The notes under the pieces are model-generated. The model saw only the letters and a program-made list of their open reading frames with translations, ran no database searches and was not told where the DNA came from. A DNA stretch of 64,000 bases, taken from NCBI RefSeq assembly GCF_029714305.1, contig NZ_CP121647.1, forward strand, positions 5,104,501-5,168,500, read 5' to 3'. The translations under genes were made by a program, and so were the position numbers. The DNA comes from Bradyrhizobium sp. CB3481. Its GTDB lineage: Bacteria; Pseudomonadota; Alphaproteobacteria; Rhizobiales; Xanthobacteraceae. Of the stretch, positions 28,025 to 37,594 are shown one piece after another. Numbering within the stretch: position 1 is the first letter of the stretch; each line of letters starts with the position of its first letter.

Positions 28025-30331
28025 TCAGACGAACAGAAAATCGCTGGCGTGGAGCTGGCTCAGTGTCTTGTTCTGAATCTCGATCGTGTTATTGGCATCG
28101 ACCGTGATCACGACGCTGGTGCCAACCTCAGCCATGTGCGATTGCAGCGCGCTGAAGTCGGCAAACAGGGTCTTGTCGAGCTGAATGACATCCTGCACGC
28201 CTTCGGTGTTCTGAAAATCGGCAATGGTGTCGTTGCCGAAGCCAGGGGCGAAAACGAACGTGTCGTTGCCGGCACCGCCGACCAAATAATCGTTTCCGCC
28301 GCCGCCGGTCAGGCGATCGTTGCCGCTGCCGCCATACAGGAACTCGCTGCCGCTGCCGCCCTGCAAGCTGTCGTTGCCATCGTCTCCGAACATTTGGGTT
28401 GCCGCGGTGCCGCCTTTGAGCTGGTCGTCACCGGCGTTGCCATGTATCGTATCCAGTCCACCGCCGCCGGAGAGATAATCGTTGCCGTCACCGCCATTCA
28501 TGACATTGGCCGCACCGCTGCCATAGAGCTGGTCCTTGCCGGTGCCGCCGTCGAGCAGGGCGCCGGTGTCGCCGGTGCTAGCTTTGATGATGTCGTTGCC
28601 GTCATCGCCATAAAGTTGGTCCGTCGCCGTGATGAGGCCGGTGCCACTGCTGATCATGTCATCGTCCAATCCGCCGTGGATCACATCGGCGCCAGGACCG
28701 CCATTGATCGTGTCGTTGCCCGCGCCACCCTGGATCGTGTCAGTCCCGGCACCGCCGTTGATGACGTCGTTGCCTGCTCCTCCGTCGAGGATGTCGTCGT
28801 CCGTCGGCGCCCCGAAGAACAGGTCCTGGTGAGCGGCCATGTCATAGTGGATGGCTTTGTTCTGATAAAGATTCCACGTTCCCGGCGAGCTTGGGTTGAC
28901 GGCGTCGGCGACGGAAAGATGCTCGCCGTTGACGGTAATGTCCTTGATATAAAGGTTGCGGTCGCCATTGGCGTTGGCGATATCGTTGATGAAGGCGAGA
29001 TCGAGACTGGAGACGGCCGCTGGGTTGGTGAAAGTGAATGTGAAGGTCTGGAAACCCGATGGGTCGGTCGCGCCGTGGAATTCGACTGTGCTGCCGACCT
29101 GCTGCCCATTGATGAGCAGCTGCATTTTGGCGCCGACGCCGTCAACGACGGAGCTGTAGCCCGTCACGGTGACGGTGGTCTCCGTGAGTTTTGGAATTGT
29201 ATCAGGGCCGCCGGTAATGGCGTCGTCGCCCCCGTCTGCCTTGATCGTATCGTTGCCGACCCCGCCCGACAGCACGTCATTGCCGCCGCCGACATCCATC
29301 AAATCGGCAGACGGAGAACCCGTTAGGGTCTGGCCGGGCGGCTGGTGTTGACCTCCGTACCATTCACTAATCAACTGCTGTGCAGGCTTGCCTTCGGGCG
29401 AATAACCGATCGGCGAGTATTTGTTGTTCGTATCCCAATTCCAGATCGACGCGCCCCTGAACCAGCTTCCGCCTTCCGATCCCCACACCTGAAAGAAGGC
29501 GTTGAAGGCATCGTATTGCTCCTGGACATCCTGCGTCGTGCTCTCGGCCCAGCCGCCCGGGCTGATGTTGGTTCCATCGACGCTGCGATAACCGGTTTCA
29601 GTGAAGAGCACCTGCTTGTCGTACCGCAAGGCAAGGGAATGGAAGAAATCGACCGGCGACATGTGATTCATCGCCTTCGCCCAGTAGTCGTCCGTGGACA
29701 TGCTGTTCCACGCGTTGACCATCTCTTCGACGGTCGGCTCGGTTGTCGTCGTTAGCGGCGGATAGGCGTTGATGCCGATGACATCAACCTTGTCCCAAAA
29801 GCTGACATTGATGGCTTCGTCGGTTGCGGCTGCATAGGTGATCTCGCCATGGAACACGGCGCGTACGGAATCGATGATATCGACCCAGTAGCTTCGATAT
29901 TGGGGTCCGGAGAGCTTGCCGAGTTCATTGCCGATCGAGAACATAGTCGCGCCGGCTTGCTCGGCGATTTCAGCCATGTGGACGATATCGGCCTTGTAGG
30001 ATGCGAAGAAGGCGCCGGGATCGCTCGGAATGAGTGCGTATGCGAGCGTGCCATCAAGGGCTGAGACCATAGGCTTCAGCGTGACCGAAAGACCGAGCGC
30101 ATGCGCATTTGCCGCGGCTTGGAGAATATTGGCGTCGCTCTCGGTCTTGTTGGGATCGGCGAAGACATCATTCGACGTCCTGGTTTGCATAAAGAGCCGC
30201 GGAGCGAGCTCGATCGAATTTGCATTGGTGCCTGCGATCGCCTGCATGGCAGCGAGCGCGGAACTAGCGACGAATGCACCATTGTAGTTCGAAAGGAATC
30301 CAAATCCTTGAACAGGAAACACGCCCGCCAT
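28025..30331 (-). CDS. secreted clan-A glycosidase with RTX repeats (type I secretion)
   Basis: 768 residues, AAGGAG 6 bases before ATG. Residues 1-330 form a TIM-barrel glycoside hydrolase of clan GH-A type (GH113/GH26-like): acid/base Glu136 in FSIGNELG and nucleophile Glu245 in LFTETGYRS. RTX nonapeptides (GGxGxDxx) begin near 340, a beta-sandwich carbohydrate-binding-like module sits at about 380-475 (VTVTGYSSVVDGVGAKMQLL), then a long second RTX array to about 700 and a C-terminal type I secretion signal ending SDFLFV. No N-terminal signal peptide, as expected. Probably cuts mannan- or glucan-like plant or bacterial polysaccharide outside the cell; substrate uncertain. Confidence 0.85.
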   Translation of the reverse strand: MAGVFPVQGFGFLSNYNGAFVASSALAAMQAIAGTNANSIELAPRLFMQTRTSNDVFADPNKTESDANILQAAANAHALGLSVTLKPMVSALDGTLAYALIPSDPGAFFASYKADIVHMAEIAEQAGATMFSIGNELGKLSGPQYRSYWVDIIDSVRAVFHGEITYAAATDEAINVSFWDKVDVIGINAYPPLTTTTEPTVEEMVNAWNSMSTDDYWAKAMNHMSPVDFFHSLALRYDKQVLFTETGYRSVDGTNISPGGWAESTTQDVQEQYDAFNAFFQVWGSEGGSWFRGASIWNWDTNNKYSPIGYSPEGKPAQQLISEWYGGQHQPPGQTLTGSPSADLMDVGGGNDVLSGGVGNDTIKADGGDDAITGGPDTIPKLTETTVTVTGYSSVVDGVGAKMQLLINGQQVGSTVEFHGATDPSGFQTFTFTFTNPAAVSSLDLAFINDIANANGDRNLYIKDITVNGEHLSVADAVNPSSPGTWNLYQNKAIHYDMAAHQDLFFGAPTDDDILDGGAGNDVINGGAGTDTIQGGAGNDTINGGPGADVIHGGLDDDMISSGTGLITATDQLYGDDGNDIIKASTGDTGALLDGGTGKDQLYGSGAANVMNGGDGNDYLSGGGGLDTIHGNAGDDQLKGGTAATQMFGDDGNDSLQGGSGSEFLYGGSGNDRLTGGGGNDYLVGGAGNDTFVFAPGFGNDTIADFQNTEGVQDVIQLDKTLFADFSALQSHMAEVGTSVVITVDANNTIEIQNKTLSQLHASDFLFV

Positions 30332-31220
30332 CTACAGCTCCTTTTCTCTTGCACTTTCCGTTGCTGCCTGTGGCTGCGTCGTTTTGCGCAAACTCACCAA
30401 GCCGCATGTCCCGCTTGTTCGATGCGGCACAATTTGTCCGCATTTTCACCCGCGCAAAGCGAAACAGCAGCCACACCTACGCGCTCAACGTGAGCGTGTG
30501 GTGGCGAGATTGAGTCGATGTTGCGATTGTTGATAAAGCCGCGCGCGTGGTTACGACGTCGTTAGGCTTTCACGACAAATTGGAACGGCTCGCTCAGGAA
30601 CTTCTCGTCTGCTGGTGCAGGGCAATTCGGGCGCCGGCAAACCCCATCTGCTGCGCCTACTGTTGGAACAGAGTGCGCCCTGAGTTGCACGCCCCTAACT
30701 TGCCAAAGGCCGCTTGAAATAAGTTTCGCCTAGTCGCCGGTATCGATGTTCCCTCTACTCGCAGTGACAGGCGGAATCCGAGGCCATGATCCGCATCCCC
30801 GACCGCTTGTCGTTGCAAGAAAGCTCGATATGGAAGTACGAGTGATAAGTCCATTTCGGTAAGGCACAGCCGAAAGATTGGCGCTCAATCAAAGCTCGGT
30901 GGCGGGATCGCATGAGGCTGCCACCTCGATGATTGATGGATGCATAACTTGAGCTACAAAATCGACAGAATGGGGTGCGGTGCGGCACCACTGTGGAAGA
31001 TGCCGGATAACGCCTCGCCCTTATTGTGCAGCAGAACTTGTTACAACAGCCTCTACGTACACAGCGCCGGTGCACGTGGATGCAAGGCCATTTGGTCCGT
31101 TAACGACGTATTCGACAGCGTGCGAACCGTGTGGCGGAGCTGAGCCCGCGGGACGCCGGCCGGAAATAGAACTGCCCACCAAATCGTGTCATGGTCTCGC
31201 GCGACCGAGGAGGGAAAACG
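30332..31220. other. intergenic with a small ATPase remnant
   Basis: About 0.9 kb between the RTX glycosidase and the next small gene. Apart from the P-loop fragment at 30609-30683, nothing is recognised. Confidence 0.4.
30609..30683 (+). pseudogene. HerA-like ATPase P-loop fragment
   Basis: LLVQGNSGAGKPHLLRLLLEQS is split here as LLVQGNSGAGK and PHLLRLLLEQS; this matches the Walker A region of HerA/DUF87-type ATPases, which normally read GSGKS/T. The Ser/Thr is replaced by Pro and a stop follows at once. Pure relic. Confidence 0.5.
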
Positions 31221-31439
31221 ATGGCCGCGGACCAGTGGGTGATGATGGAAGAGCCGCAGCCGATCGAGCAACAGAAGCTCTTTGAAGAAACGCACAAGCG
31301 GATGGAGCTAGTTCGACGTGTCGAGCACATGATGCTGACCATCGTGAAAACGCAGGTGATCATTGAGCGCTTCATGATCGGGCTGCTCGAAGCGCACGAC
31401 CGCGATCAGCATTGCTTCTTTACACGGGCAAGAAGATAG
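31221..31439 (+). CDS. small hypothetical protein
   Basis: 72 residues from ATG 31221, chosen because GAGGAGGGAAAACG lies right before it. Reads MAADQWVMMEEPQPIEQQKL, then a helical MELVRRVEHMMLTIVKTQVI and a short tail. No family recognised. Overlaps the far end of the broken ImmA gene on the other strand. Confidence 0.5.
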   Translation: MAADQWVMMEEPQPIEQQKLFEETHKRMELVRRVEHMMLTIVKTQVIIERFMIGLLEAHDRDQHCFFTRARR

Positions 31440-32349
31440 AGGGATTAAGGGACAAAATTGATCCACCTGAAGTCGGCCGGCCAATATGGGAGGCTTTTGT
31501 CCCTTTGCTCTCATGTCAGAAACGAGCTCGTGCACTCTCTTAATACGGAGACGCTCCCTGACTTTGGAAGGATTGGTTGCGGCAATATTACCCTCGGCTG
31601 TCGGCACGAAGCTGACATGCTGCAAACACGGAAAGCCAACGCGGGCATTCTTTATGTGATGCCAACGTGTGCGGGTCTTGATCGACGCCAAGCCGTTTTT
31701 CGGACCTAGCGAGTCTTGGAGGAGTTCCCACGTCTCGATCTTGTTGAACAGCTTGAGGCCCGAGCCGCTGATTGTCCCCGACGTCATCGCGCGGCGCCGA
31801 CCATCGCGCGGCGCCCGCGGCAGGTCGTCACGACAGATGACATGACGGATGAGATATTGGCTGACCCGGTCGGATGCGCGGTACGCATTGGTGAATCCAG
31901 ATTTGCGTAGGGGTCGCTGTTTCCGGTGTCCAGCCTCGGACCGAGAAGGCGTGACGCAGGCCGATGATCGGCATGAGGATGAAGCCCGCGAAGGCATCGG
32001 CCAAAAATTCCTTCGGATCTTCTCATGGATGCGCTTTTGCACTTTCTCGCAGTTCGTCGATTGACGAGCCGTGGCCGAACACGTGATGGCCGAGCTCGTG
32101 CGCGCAGTTAAAGGCGCGTCGTGCCAGTGGACGCCGTGCCGAGAGATGGATGCACGGCGAAATTCTCTTCTGGTACATCCCTTCCATATTGATGTTGTTG
32201 AACCGCACCTGGACGCGCATCGACTGGCACACACCGTAGATGCAGATGGGGCTTATCTGGTCGAGCTTGACCTTTGCCGGGGTGGGCAAGGCCGCTTGCA
32301 TGGCTTGGGTTGCCAGAGCGCGTCCATTGAAGCCGGTTTCGTGGTGCAC
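31308..32349 (-). pseudogene. ImmA/IrrE-family metallopeptidase, multiple frameshifts
   Basis: N-terminal part in one frame ends with the zinc motif AHELGHHVFGHGSSIDELRE (HExxH). Near 32030 the frame breaks; another frame reads LADAFAGFILMPIIGLRHAF, the usual next segment, and the C-terminal half from about 31870 lies in a third frame (KTRTRWHHIKNARVGFPCLQ). Such peptidases cleave a partner XRE repressor and control mobile elements or stress genes. The repressor gene lies 10 bases upstream. Dead by at least two shifts. Confidence 0.75.
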
Positions 32350-32359
32350 ATCACGTTCA

Positions 32360-32719
32360 TCAGCGATTGCCTCCGTCCGTGGGATCGCTGCGCATGGCGG
32401 CTAACAGCTTGAGCAGGCGTTCCAGGTCGTCGGGCTTGAGTTTGGACAGTTCGCGCGCGGCCAGCTCGAGCCGCGGGTCCTCCGCGTCAAGCTTGTCAGG
32501 CGCTCCGAGTAACCAGGCGACGCTGACGTCATAAATCTCGGCAAGCCGGGCGAGTTCATCGGCGGAGACGCGGCGGTTGCCAGCTTCGATCTCGGTGACG
32601 GAGGGGCGATGCAGACCGAGCATCTTCGCGACATGGCCTTGCGACAGGCCGGCGAGCTTGCGTGCCTCTTTCAGGCGCTCGGCGATCTGGGCCCGCTTGA
32701 CGGAATCGAGCTCGATCAT
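32360..32719 (-). CDS. XRE-family repressor
   Basis: 119 residues. Helix-turn-helix at about 10-65: IAERLKEARKLAGLSQGHVA, KMLGLHRPSVTEIEAGNRRV and ADELARLAEIYDVSVAWLLG. C-terminal helical tail. Standard partner of ImmA-type peptidases. Start overlaps the stop of the 79-residue gene upstream (ATGA), so three genes formed an operon. Confidence 0.88.
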   Translation of the reverse strand: MIELDSVKRAQIAERLKEARKLAGLSQGHVAKMLGLHRPSVTEIEAGNRRVSADELARLAEIYDVSVAWLLGAPDKLDAEDPRLELAARELSKLKPDDLERLLKLLAAMRSDPTDGGNR

Positions 32720-32955
32720 GCCGCCGCTGCTTCCTTTTCGCTCTGCTTGTTGAGGAGATCACCGACAAAGGCGGCCGTCTCGTCGATAGAACGAGGAAGC
32801 TTGGTCGTCTCATCGATGAAGATGTTCACATCGTCCGGAATGGTGGCGCCGATTTCCGTGGCAAGGATTGTGGTGGCGGCTAGCCAGACCTTCCTGTCGA
32901 ATTTCGGCAGGCTTTCAACCGGTTTGATGGCGCCACTCAGCTCCCGACATTCCAA
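32716..32955 (-). CDS. small protein, first gene of the XRE-ImmA operon
   Basis: 79 residues: IKPVESLPKFDRKVWLAATT, ATEIGATIPDDVNIFIDETT, then a helical end and Ala tail. No family I can name. Coupled by a 4-base overlap to the XRE gene; a toxin, antitoxin or accessory role is inference from position. Confidence 0.6.
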   Translation of the reverse strand: MECRELSGAIKPVESLPKFDRKVWLAATTILATEIGATIPDDVNIFIDETTKLPRSIDETAAFVGDLLNKQSEKEAAAA

Positions 32956-33244
32956 GCCGCTATGAGCCTGTATCTGAGTGAGACGTTAATAGTGTTTACA
33001 ATAACGGGGTCCATGCTCCCCGCCTCCTGTATCCGACACTTAGTAAGATAATCTTACATAGCGAACCATTTAAGGGGGTTCGGCACAAAAAGTGTGCCTG
33101 GGGAAGGGCTGACACTGTCTTCGGGGGTTCTTGTAACGTAGACTAGCATCTGACGGCAGAACACATAGGGAACAAGGGGGCGGCCTGCGCGGTAGCTGGT
33201 TTTTTACTGACGGACGCTTTCCCTTTGAGGACAATGGAACATTC

Positions 33245-33631
33245 ATGACCATTCGGGTCAACCAGGAGCATGTGAACGACACCGCGAAGCTGATGATTCA
33301 TCGGCTTATTGCGCGGGCGATCGGTCGCGACCCTTCGTTGATCGACAGGACGAAGCTTTCGCTCGATCGTAGTTCTTCGGAGCGTTACGAAGGCTATTCG
33401 TTTGTGACCGAATGGCATGATTTGCTTCGTCTTCCCCCGTCGAACCTACGTCGTCGTTTGACGAGCCGCGACGAGGAAATGACCCGCTTGCGTCTATCGT
33501 CTCCGTTCGTCATTGCCGATGGGATCGACGTCAGCGACGTTGCACTCAGACGTCGGATCTGGCAGGCGGCAAGGCGTCTTGCCGCCAAATCGGTTGCGCT
33601 GGAATCCGCGGGTGCGCGGGTCGTCGCGTGA
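33245..33631 (+). CDS. probable antitoxin/partner of DUF6036 protein
   Basis: 128 residues: NDTAKLMIHRLIARAIGRDP, ERYEGYSFVTEWHDLLRLPP, then a basic helical C-terminal part with VALRRRIWQAARRLAAK. Not a named family to me. Its stop overlaps the GTG start of the DUF6036 gene (GTGA), the usual arrangement of a regulator followed by a nucleotidyltransferase toxin. Confidence 0.6.
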   Translation: MTIRVNQEHVNDTAKLMIHRLIARAIGRDPSLIDRTKLSLDRSSSERYEGYSFVTEWHDLLRLPPSNLRRRLTSRDEEMTRLRLSSPFVIADGIDVSDVALRRRIWQAARRLAAKSVALESAGARVVA

Positions 33632-34253
33632 CGCAGCAATCGTTCGTGCGTACTTTTGAAGACCTTGTCGAGACAGTCAGGCGATAGCTCGGCTGTTCAA
33701 AACCGATAAGGTCTTCATTATTGGCAGTCAGAGCATCCTCCTTTCCTGGCCGGATGCTCCGATCCTCTTGAGGACGTCTGGCGAGATCGATGCCTACCCC
33801 GAGAACGCCAGGCTTTGGGAGGTTACGCACAAGGAGTCGGATCCCGATTTCCCTCCCGAAGCCTCGGAAGAGATCAATGCACTCTTCGGCGAAGGTTCGA
33901 GTTTTCATCGCCAACACGGCTTTTATATCGATGGCGTCGACGAGAACACAGCCCGTCTTCCGCTCGACTGGAATACAAGAGCAATCTACAAATCGATTGA
34001 TGTGGATGGCCGTGCGGTTCTGGCGGTTGCGCCCTGCCCTGAAGACGTGATCGTCTCAAAGCTCGCTCGATTGTCGGATAAAGACAAGGAGTTCGTGGAG
34101 GCTTACCACGCTGCACGTCCACTCGACGCTGAACTCTTGGTGGAGCGAATGCAGGCGACCTCGCTGGAGCCTGAACTGCAGCAACGGGCGATAGGCTTTC
34201 TTAATCGTCTGGCAAAGCGACCGCAGGGCACGCCTTCGAGCCCGGCCGGTTAG
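33628..34253 (+). pseudogene. DUF6036 nucleotidyltransferase (toxin-like), frameshifted
   Basis: From GTG 33628: SFVRTFEDLVETVRR then TAG at 33685. A shifted frame continues IARLFKTDKVFIIGSQSILL, WPDAPILLRTSGEIDAYPEN, and through VAPCPEDVIVSKLARLSDKD to the end. GSQS plus EIDAYP is the nucleotidyltransferase core of DUF6036/AbiEii-related proteins, some of which are tRNA-modifying toxins. One base change in GGCGATAG breaks it. The 33245-33631 gene is its intact partner. Confidence 0.7.
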
Positions 34254-34654
34254 TCGCCCCACCGAGCCTCCGAGGTGCCGAGACCTTGCGGGTGATCGTC
34301 TTCGAGGCAAAGAGCTTGCTCTTGAGCGCGGTCCCGCTTTCCACACGCACGCGGACCGAGTGCAGCGACGAGGCCAGTTAGCGGCGGCCCCCGGGACAGT
34401 GGCAAGTGATAGCGACGCCGAAAGCGGACTGCTTTGCCGCGTGTCCAGCGAGAAGCACATACTGCTTGAACTGATTCGATCCCGGCCCTCTCGCTCCCCT
34501 GCCTCGAGATTGATTCGCCTTAGCGAACCCACGCAAGTAGAAGTTGCATTATTTGAGCGCGAGACGTGCACCGAATCGGCAGACCAGTTATTCTCGGCAA
34601 GGATCGCCGATTCTCTCTTGGGTCGGCCAGCGACATGCAGCCGGGGACCACGCC
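34254..34654. other. intergenic, no gene recognised
   Basis: About 400 bases. Open frames here continue into the DUF2235 gene but are not supported by a ribosome site or homology. Confidence 0.4.
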
Positions 34655-35956
34655 ATGAAAGTTTTGCGATGGATCGAGCGAATCGCACACTCGATCGGCC
34701 TTTTTCTTGCCATCGTGGCCATCGTCGCAATCGGGGTGATTATTGGTCGTCCTTCGGAGAAAAGTGGCAACCAGCCGAACTTTGCGGGCGCAGAGCAGCA
34801 GCAAAAGCGCCTAGCGGTTTTTCTCGACGGCACCTGGAACAGCGTCAACAGTAATACGAACGTCTGGCGCATGCGGGCGCTGTGCGCCTCGAAAAGCAAG
34901 GATGGCAAGCCTCAACTCGTCTACTACGAAGTTGGGGTCAACGGCTTCCTGGGCGGTGTTTTCGGCCAAGGGCTCGATGAGAACATCCGTCTGGCTTACG
35001 AGTGGCTTATCGAAAACTACAACGACGGCGATGAAATCTTCATTTTCGGTTTCAGCCGGGGCGCATTTACAGCCAGAAGCTTGGCTGGATTGATCGCCAT
35101 CGACGGCATCCTGAAGGCGGGCTCTCCGATCGGAATCACCGAACTGTTTGATCGCTACAGGAAGGGAGACGAGGAAAGCATCTGGACGTTGAAGGAGAAG
35201 GAAGCGTCCGGAGACGCCAGCAAGCTGACCGAGCAGGAAAAGTGGCTGCTGAAATATTCCCAGCCAGTAAAGGTGAAGGTAGTCGGCGTATGGGATACCG
35301 TCGGTTCCGTCGGCTTAGCGGCTGGCAACATTCCGGGCATTAGCCGCTCTTCGTTTGATTATCTGCAGACAGGATTACGCATCCACATCCTGAACGGCTA
35401 TCACGCTCTCGCGATTGACGAGCACCGCAACGACTTCGCTCCCACGCTCTGGGACGTTCGCCACCCGAAAAATCCGAACGCGGTCATCGCCCAGGTGCGT
35501 CCTCTCTCCAGCATTGAGCAGCGCTGGTTTGTAGGCGCCCATGCAAATGTTGGAGGTGGCTATCAGACCGATCTTCTCGCTCAGGCTCCGCTGCGCTGGA
35601 TGATGAAGAAGGCGGAATCGCAGGGACTTTCGTTCCGTTCGGAGGTCGATCTGGATGGAGATGCCGTAACGGCGCCGATTGCCGACTCCTACAAGTCCTT
35701 TGGTTCAGGATGGTACGCTAAGATTTCTACGCCTCTTTATCGCACCCTCGGCCGAGAGCCGGATGTTCGGGAAGACGGAAGCCACATCAACGTCAACGAG
35801 ACGATCGATGCGAGCGTGTTCCAACGCTGGCGCGCTGATGCAACCTATCGCCCGGACAACCTTGTCGAATGGGCACAGCGCAAGAAGGTTGATCCCGCCC
35901 AATTGCAAACTTCTGTGCGGGCTGACGATCCTCGCGTAAACGTGCCCGACCAATAG
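34655..35956 (+). CDS. membrane-anchored DUF2235 hydrolase (Tle1-like fold)
   Basis: 433 residues from ATG 34655; the longer frame from 34544 adds an unlikely basic leader. One transmembrane helix at 12-31 (SIGLFLAIVAIVAIGVIIG) then a DUF2235 alpha/beta hydrolase: LAVFLDGTWNSVNSNTNVWR, nucleophile FIFGFSRGAF (Ser about 134), VGVWDTVGSVG (acid) and WFVGAHANVGGGY (histidine). This fold is shared with type VI phospholipase effectors (Tle1) but here it is anchored, with no adaptor domains or immunity gene next to it. Probably a periplasm-facing lipase or esterase. Confidence 0.83.
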   Translation: MKVLRWIERIAHSIGLFLAIVAIVAIGVIIGRPSEKSGNQPNFAGAEQQQKRLAVFLDGTWNSVNSNTNVWRMRALCASKSKDGKPQLVYYEVGVNGFLGGVFGQGLDENIRLAYEWLIENYNDGDEIFIFGFSRGAFTARSLAGLIAIDGILKAGSPIGITELFDRYRKGDEESIWTLKEKEASGDASKLTEQEKWLLKYSQPVKVKVVGVWDTVGSVGLAAGNIPGISRSSFDYLQTGLRIHILNGYHALAIDEHRNDFAPTLWDVRHPKNPNAVIAQVRPLSSIEQRWFVGAHANVGGGYQTDLLAQAPLRWMMKKAESQGLSFRSEVDLDGDAVTAPIADSYKSFGSGWYAKISTPLYRTLGREPDVREDGSHINVNETIDASVFQRWRADATYRPDNLVEWAQRKKVDPAQLQTSVRADDPRVNVPDQ

Positions 35957-35958
35957 GC

Positions 35959-36560
35959 TTGCGGCAGATATGGGTTATGCTCGGCCCTCTTTTGAGTCTC
36001 TTCGCGAGCTATGACCATGGCGCTAGACCACTACGTGTCGCCGGTCCATTTGCGGAACTTCAATTCCCCTGTTCTTCAGAACAGGCGCTATGCCATGCGC
36101 AAATCGAACCTCAAGACATTCACGCCACCTCGAAAGACGTCTGCCGTATCGAAGAAGGTAATACGAACAAGAATTTGACCGATTCAGGATTTTTTTTCGC
36201 GCGGTCGAGCCCAAGTACAACTCGGCGCTCGCAAAACTCCTGAATGGTCAACCTGATCAGAAGGCAATCCACGTCATTGCGGGATTCTGTGCTTCCTGCG
36301 CTCCCGCAGCCATGCGGCTCGGCACTGATCCCCTCGACGCAACGGTGCGATCGACGGCAATGATTCTCGACCGGCAGGGCGTGTTTGGACGCGCGCTCGC
36401 CTCGCAACAAGACTATGACGGAGCTTCTGGCCGCCGGCACTGTCGTAATCGATGTCGACGAGAATTATCCGCAAGCCATCGGCATTAGCACGATCCTTGC
36501 AAAGGTCTCGCTCTTCGGCGGGTTCGGCGCCGTCGCAAGCCAGCGCATTCTGCCCCACGA
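35959..36560 (+). pseudogene. eroded unrecognised gene with frameshift at a T run
   Basis: One frame from 35959 reads to FFFARSS at the T7-8 run near 36190. The neighbouring frame then reads VEPKYNSALAKLLNGQPDQK, VIAGFCASCAPAAMRLGTDP and TVRSTAMILDRQGVFGRALA. A third frame near 36435 continues AAGTVVIDVDENYPQAIGIS and LFGGFGAVASQR. The residue patterns look protein-like in all three, suggesting one broken gene of about 180 codons. No family recognised. Confidence 0.35.
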
Positions 36561-36651
36561 GCGAGCTAAGACATCGCCTGATAGTGCATTACAATCGGTT
36601 TCAGCCCCGGTCTCGTCGGACGCACCGAAGCCAATAAACGAGCCAACCGTC

Positions 36652-36963
36652 ATGTTGCTAGATCTCTTCACGCCGGTCACCACTGACGACAAGTTGCATC
36701 CAAACTTCCGGCGGACGCTCGATCCCGGTGCAGCAGGCGTGCGCGCGGTGCCGAACGGCTGGGCGGACGGTTTCGAGGACCGCGACAGCAAATTCGTTCG
36801 AGAATTCCGGACCACTTACAATTCCTTCTTTTGGGAGCTCTATCTTTTTGCCGTACTCAACGAGCTCGACATCGCGGTGGATTTTTCCCATACGGCGCCC
36901 GATTTCGTGACGCACGGTTTGCCGCTCGCGATCGAGGCCACAATCGCCAGCCATGCGGTGTAA
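36652..36963 (+). pseudogene. truncated conserved hypothetical (nuclease-like N-terminal part)
   Basis: From ATG 36652: LDLFTPVTTDDKLHPNFRR, WADGFEDRDSKFVREFRTT, YNSFFWELYLFAVLNELDI, then DFSHTAPDFV and AIEATIASHA. I recall longer proteins (about 400 residues) with the same NLFTPV...KLHPNF...FVxEFQTTFNSxFWELYL...APDFV..EATIAS pattern. The pattern of acidic residues looks like a restriction-endonuclease-type fold, which is inference. It stops after about 103 residues. Confidence 0.6.
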
Positions 36964-37480
36964 TCGGGGTTGTCTTTCTAAGAATGTGTTGATCAAGCAT
37001 TCAAGCGAGCTTCTACCAATTTTGAGCCGCCTTGCCCGAGGTGCTTCTATGACAGCAATACCATCACATGTAACCCATCGAAACTGGTAGTGAGCGGCGC
37101 TGTGTTTCACACATCGCGCTGGCAAAGACTCGGACATCCGGATCTATCCAGCGCTTAATCTCAAGCTGGGTCCTTCGCGACTGGACTCGATACGAGTTCC
37201 GAAACCGATCGGCGCTTTCGCGCCGACCTCATTTCCGGCCTCGGCCGGTTTTCGGAGATCAACCAGTCTATCGCCGAGACGTTGACGTTCTGAGCAAAGG
37301 CAAATGTGGAAGGTTGCGCGCCGAGAGTGTGTCCTCAGTGAGATGGGCACGATTTCGCCCTCGGGCGCGAGCCTCTTGCTTTGCAGCAGATGCAATCATG
37401 AGCGCCTACTCATACTGATGAACTGCGGCGGACGTACATGACTGAGACCACATGTTAAACAGATAGACGAAGAGCCATGA
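36964..37480. other. intergenic upstream of the nod box
   Basis: About 500 bases; only short frames; nothing recognised. Confidence 0.4.
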
Positions 37481-37533
37481 ATCCATCTGCCATGTAAATG
37501 GTATCTATCAAAACAATCGATTTTTCTAGTTGT
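37481..37533 (+). promoter_or_regulatory. nod box (NodD binding site), left half divergent
   Basis: ATCCAT at 37481-37486 and ATCAAAACAATCGATTTT at 37507-37524 match the two ends of the nod box consensus. The right half keeps ATC-N9-GAT exactly. The spacing between the parts is 20 rather than 16 bases and the left GAT is lost. It ends about 60 bases before the RTX start at 37595. Confidence 0.75.
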
Positions 37534-37594
37534 CCGAATGAGGAATATGAGGTGTGGGGCGGCGCCGTTGGGCTAACTCTTAGGAGCATTCGCG

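Noticed and set aside
27917..29326. 469-residue plus-strand open frame
   Set aside because: Exact antisense of the RTX repeats; repetitive Val/Ala composition is a mirror of GGxGxD codons. The minus-strand gene has domain and ribosome-site support.
34544..34654. Longer N-terminus for the DUF2235 protein
   Set aside because: Adds 37 residues before the TM helix without ribosome site or homology.
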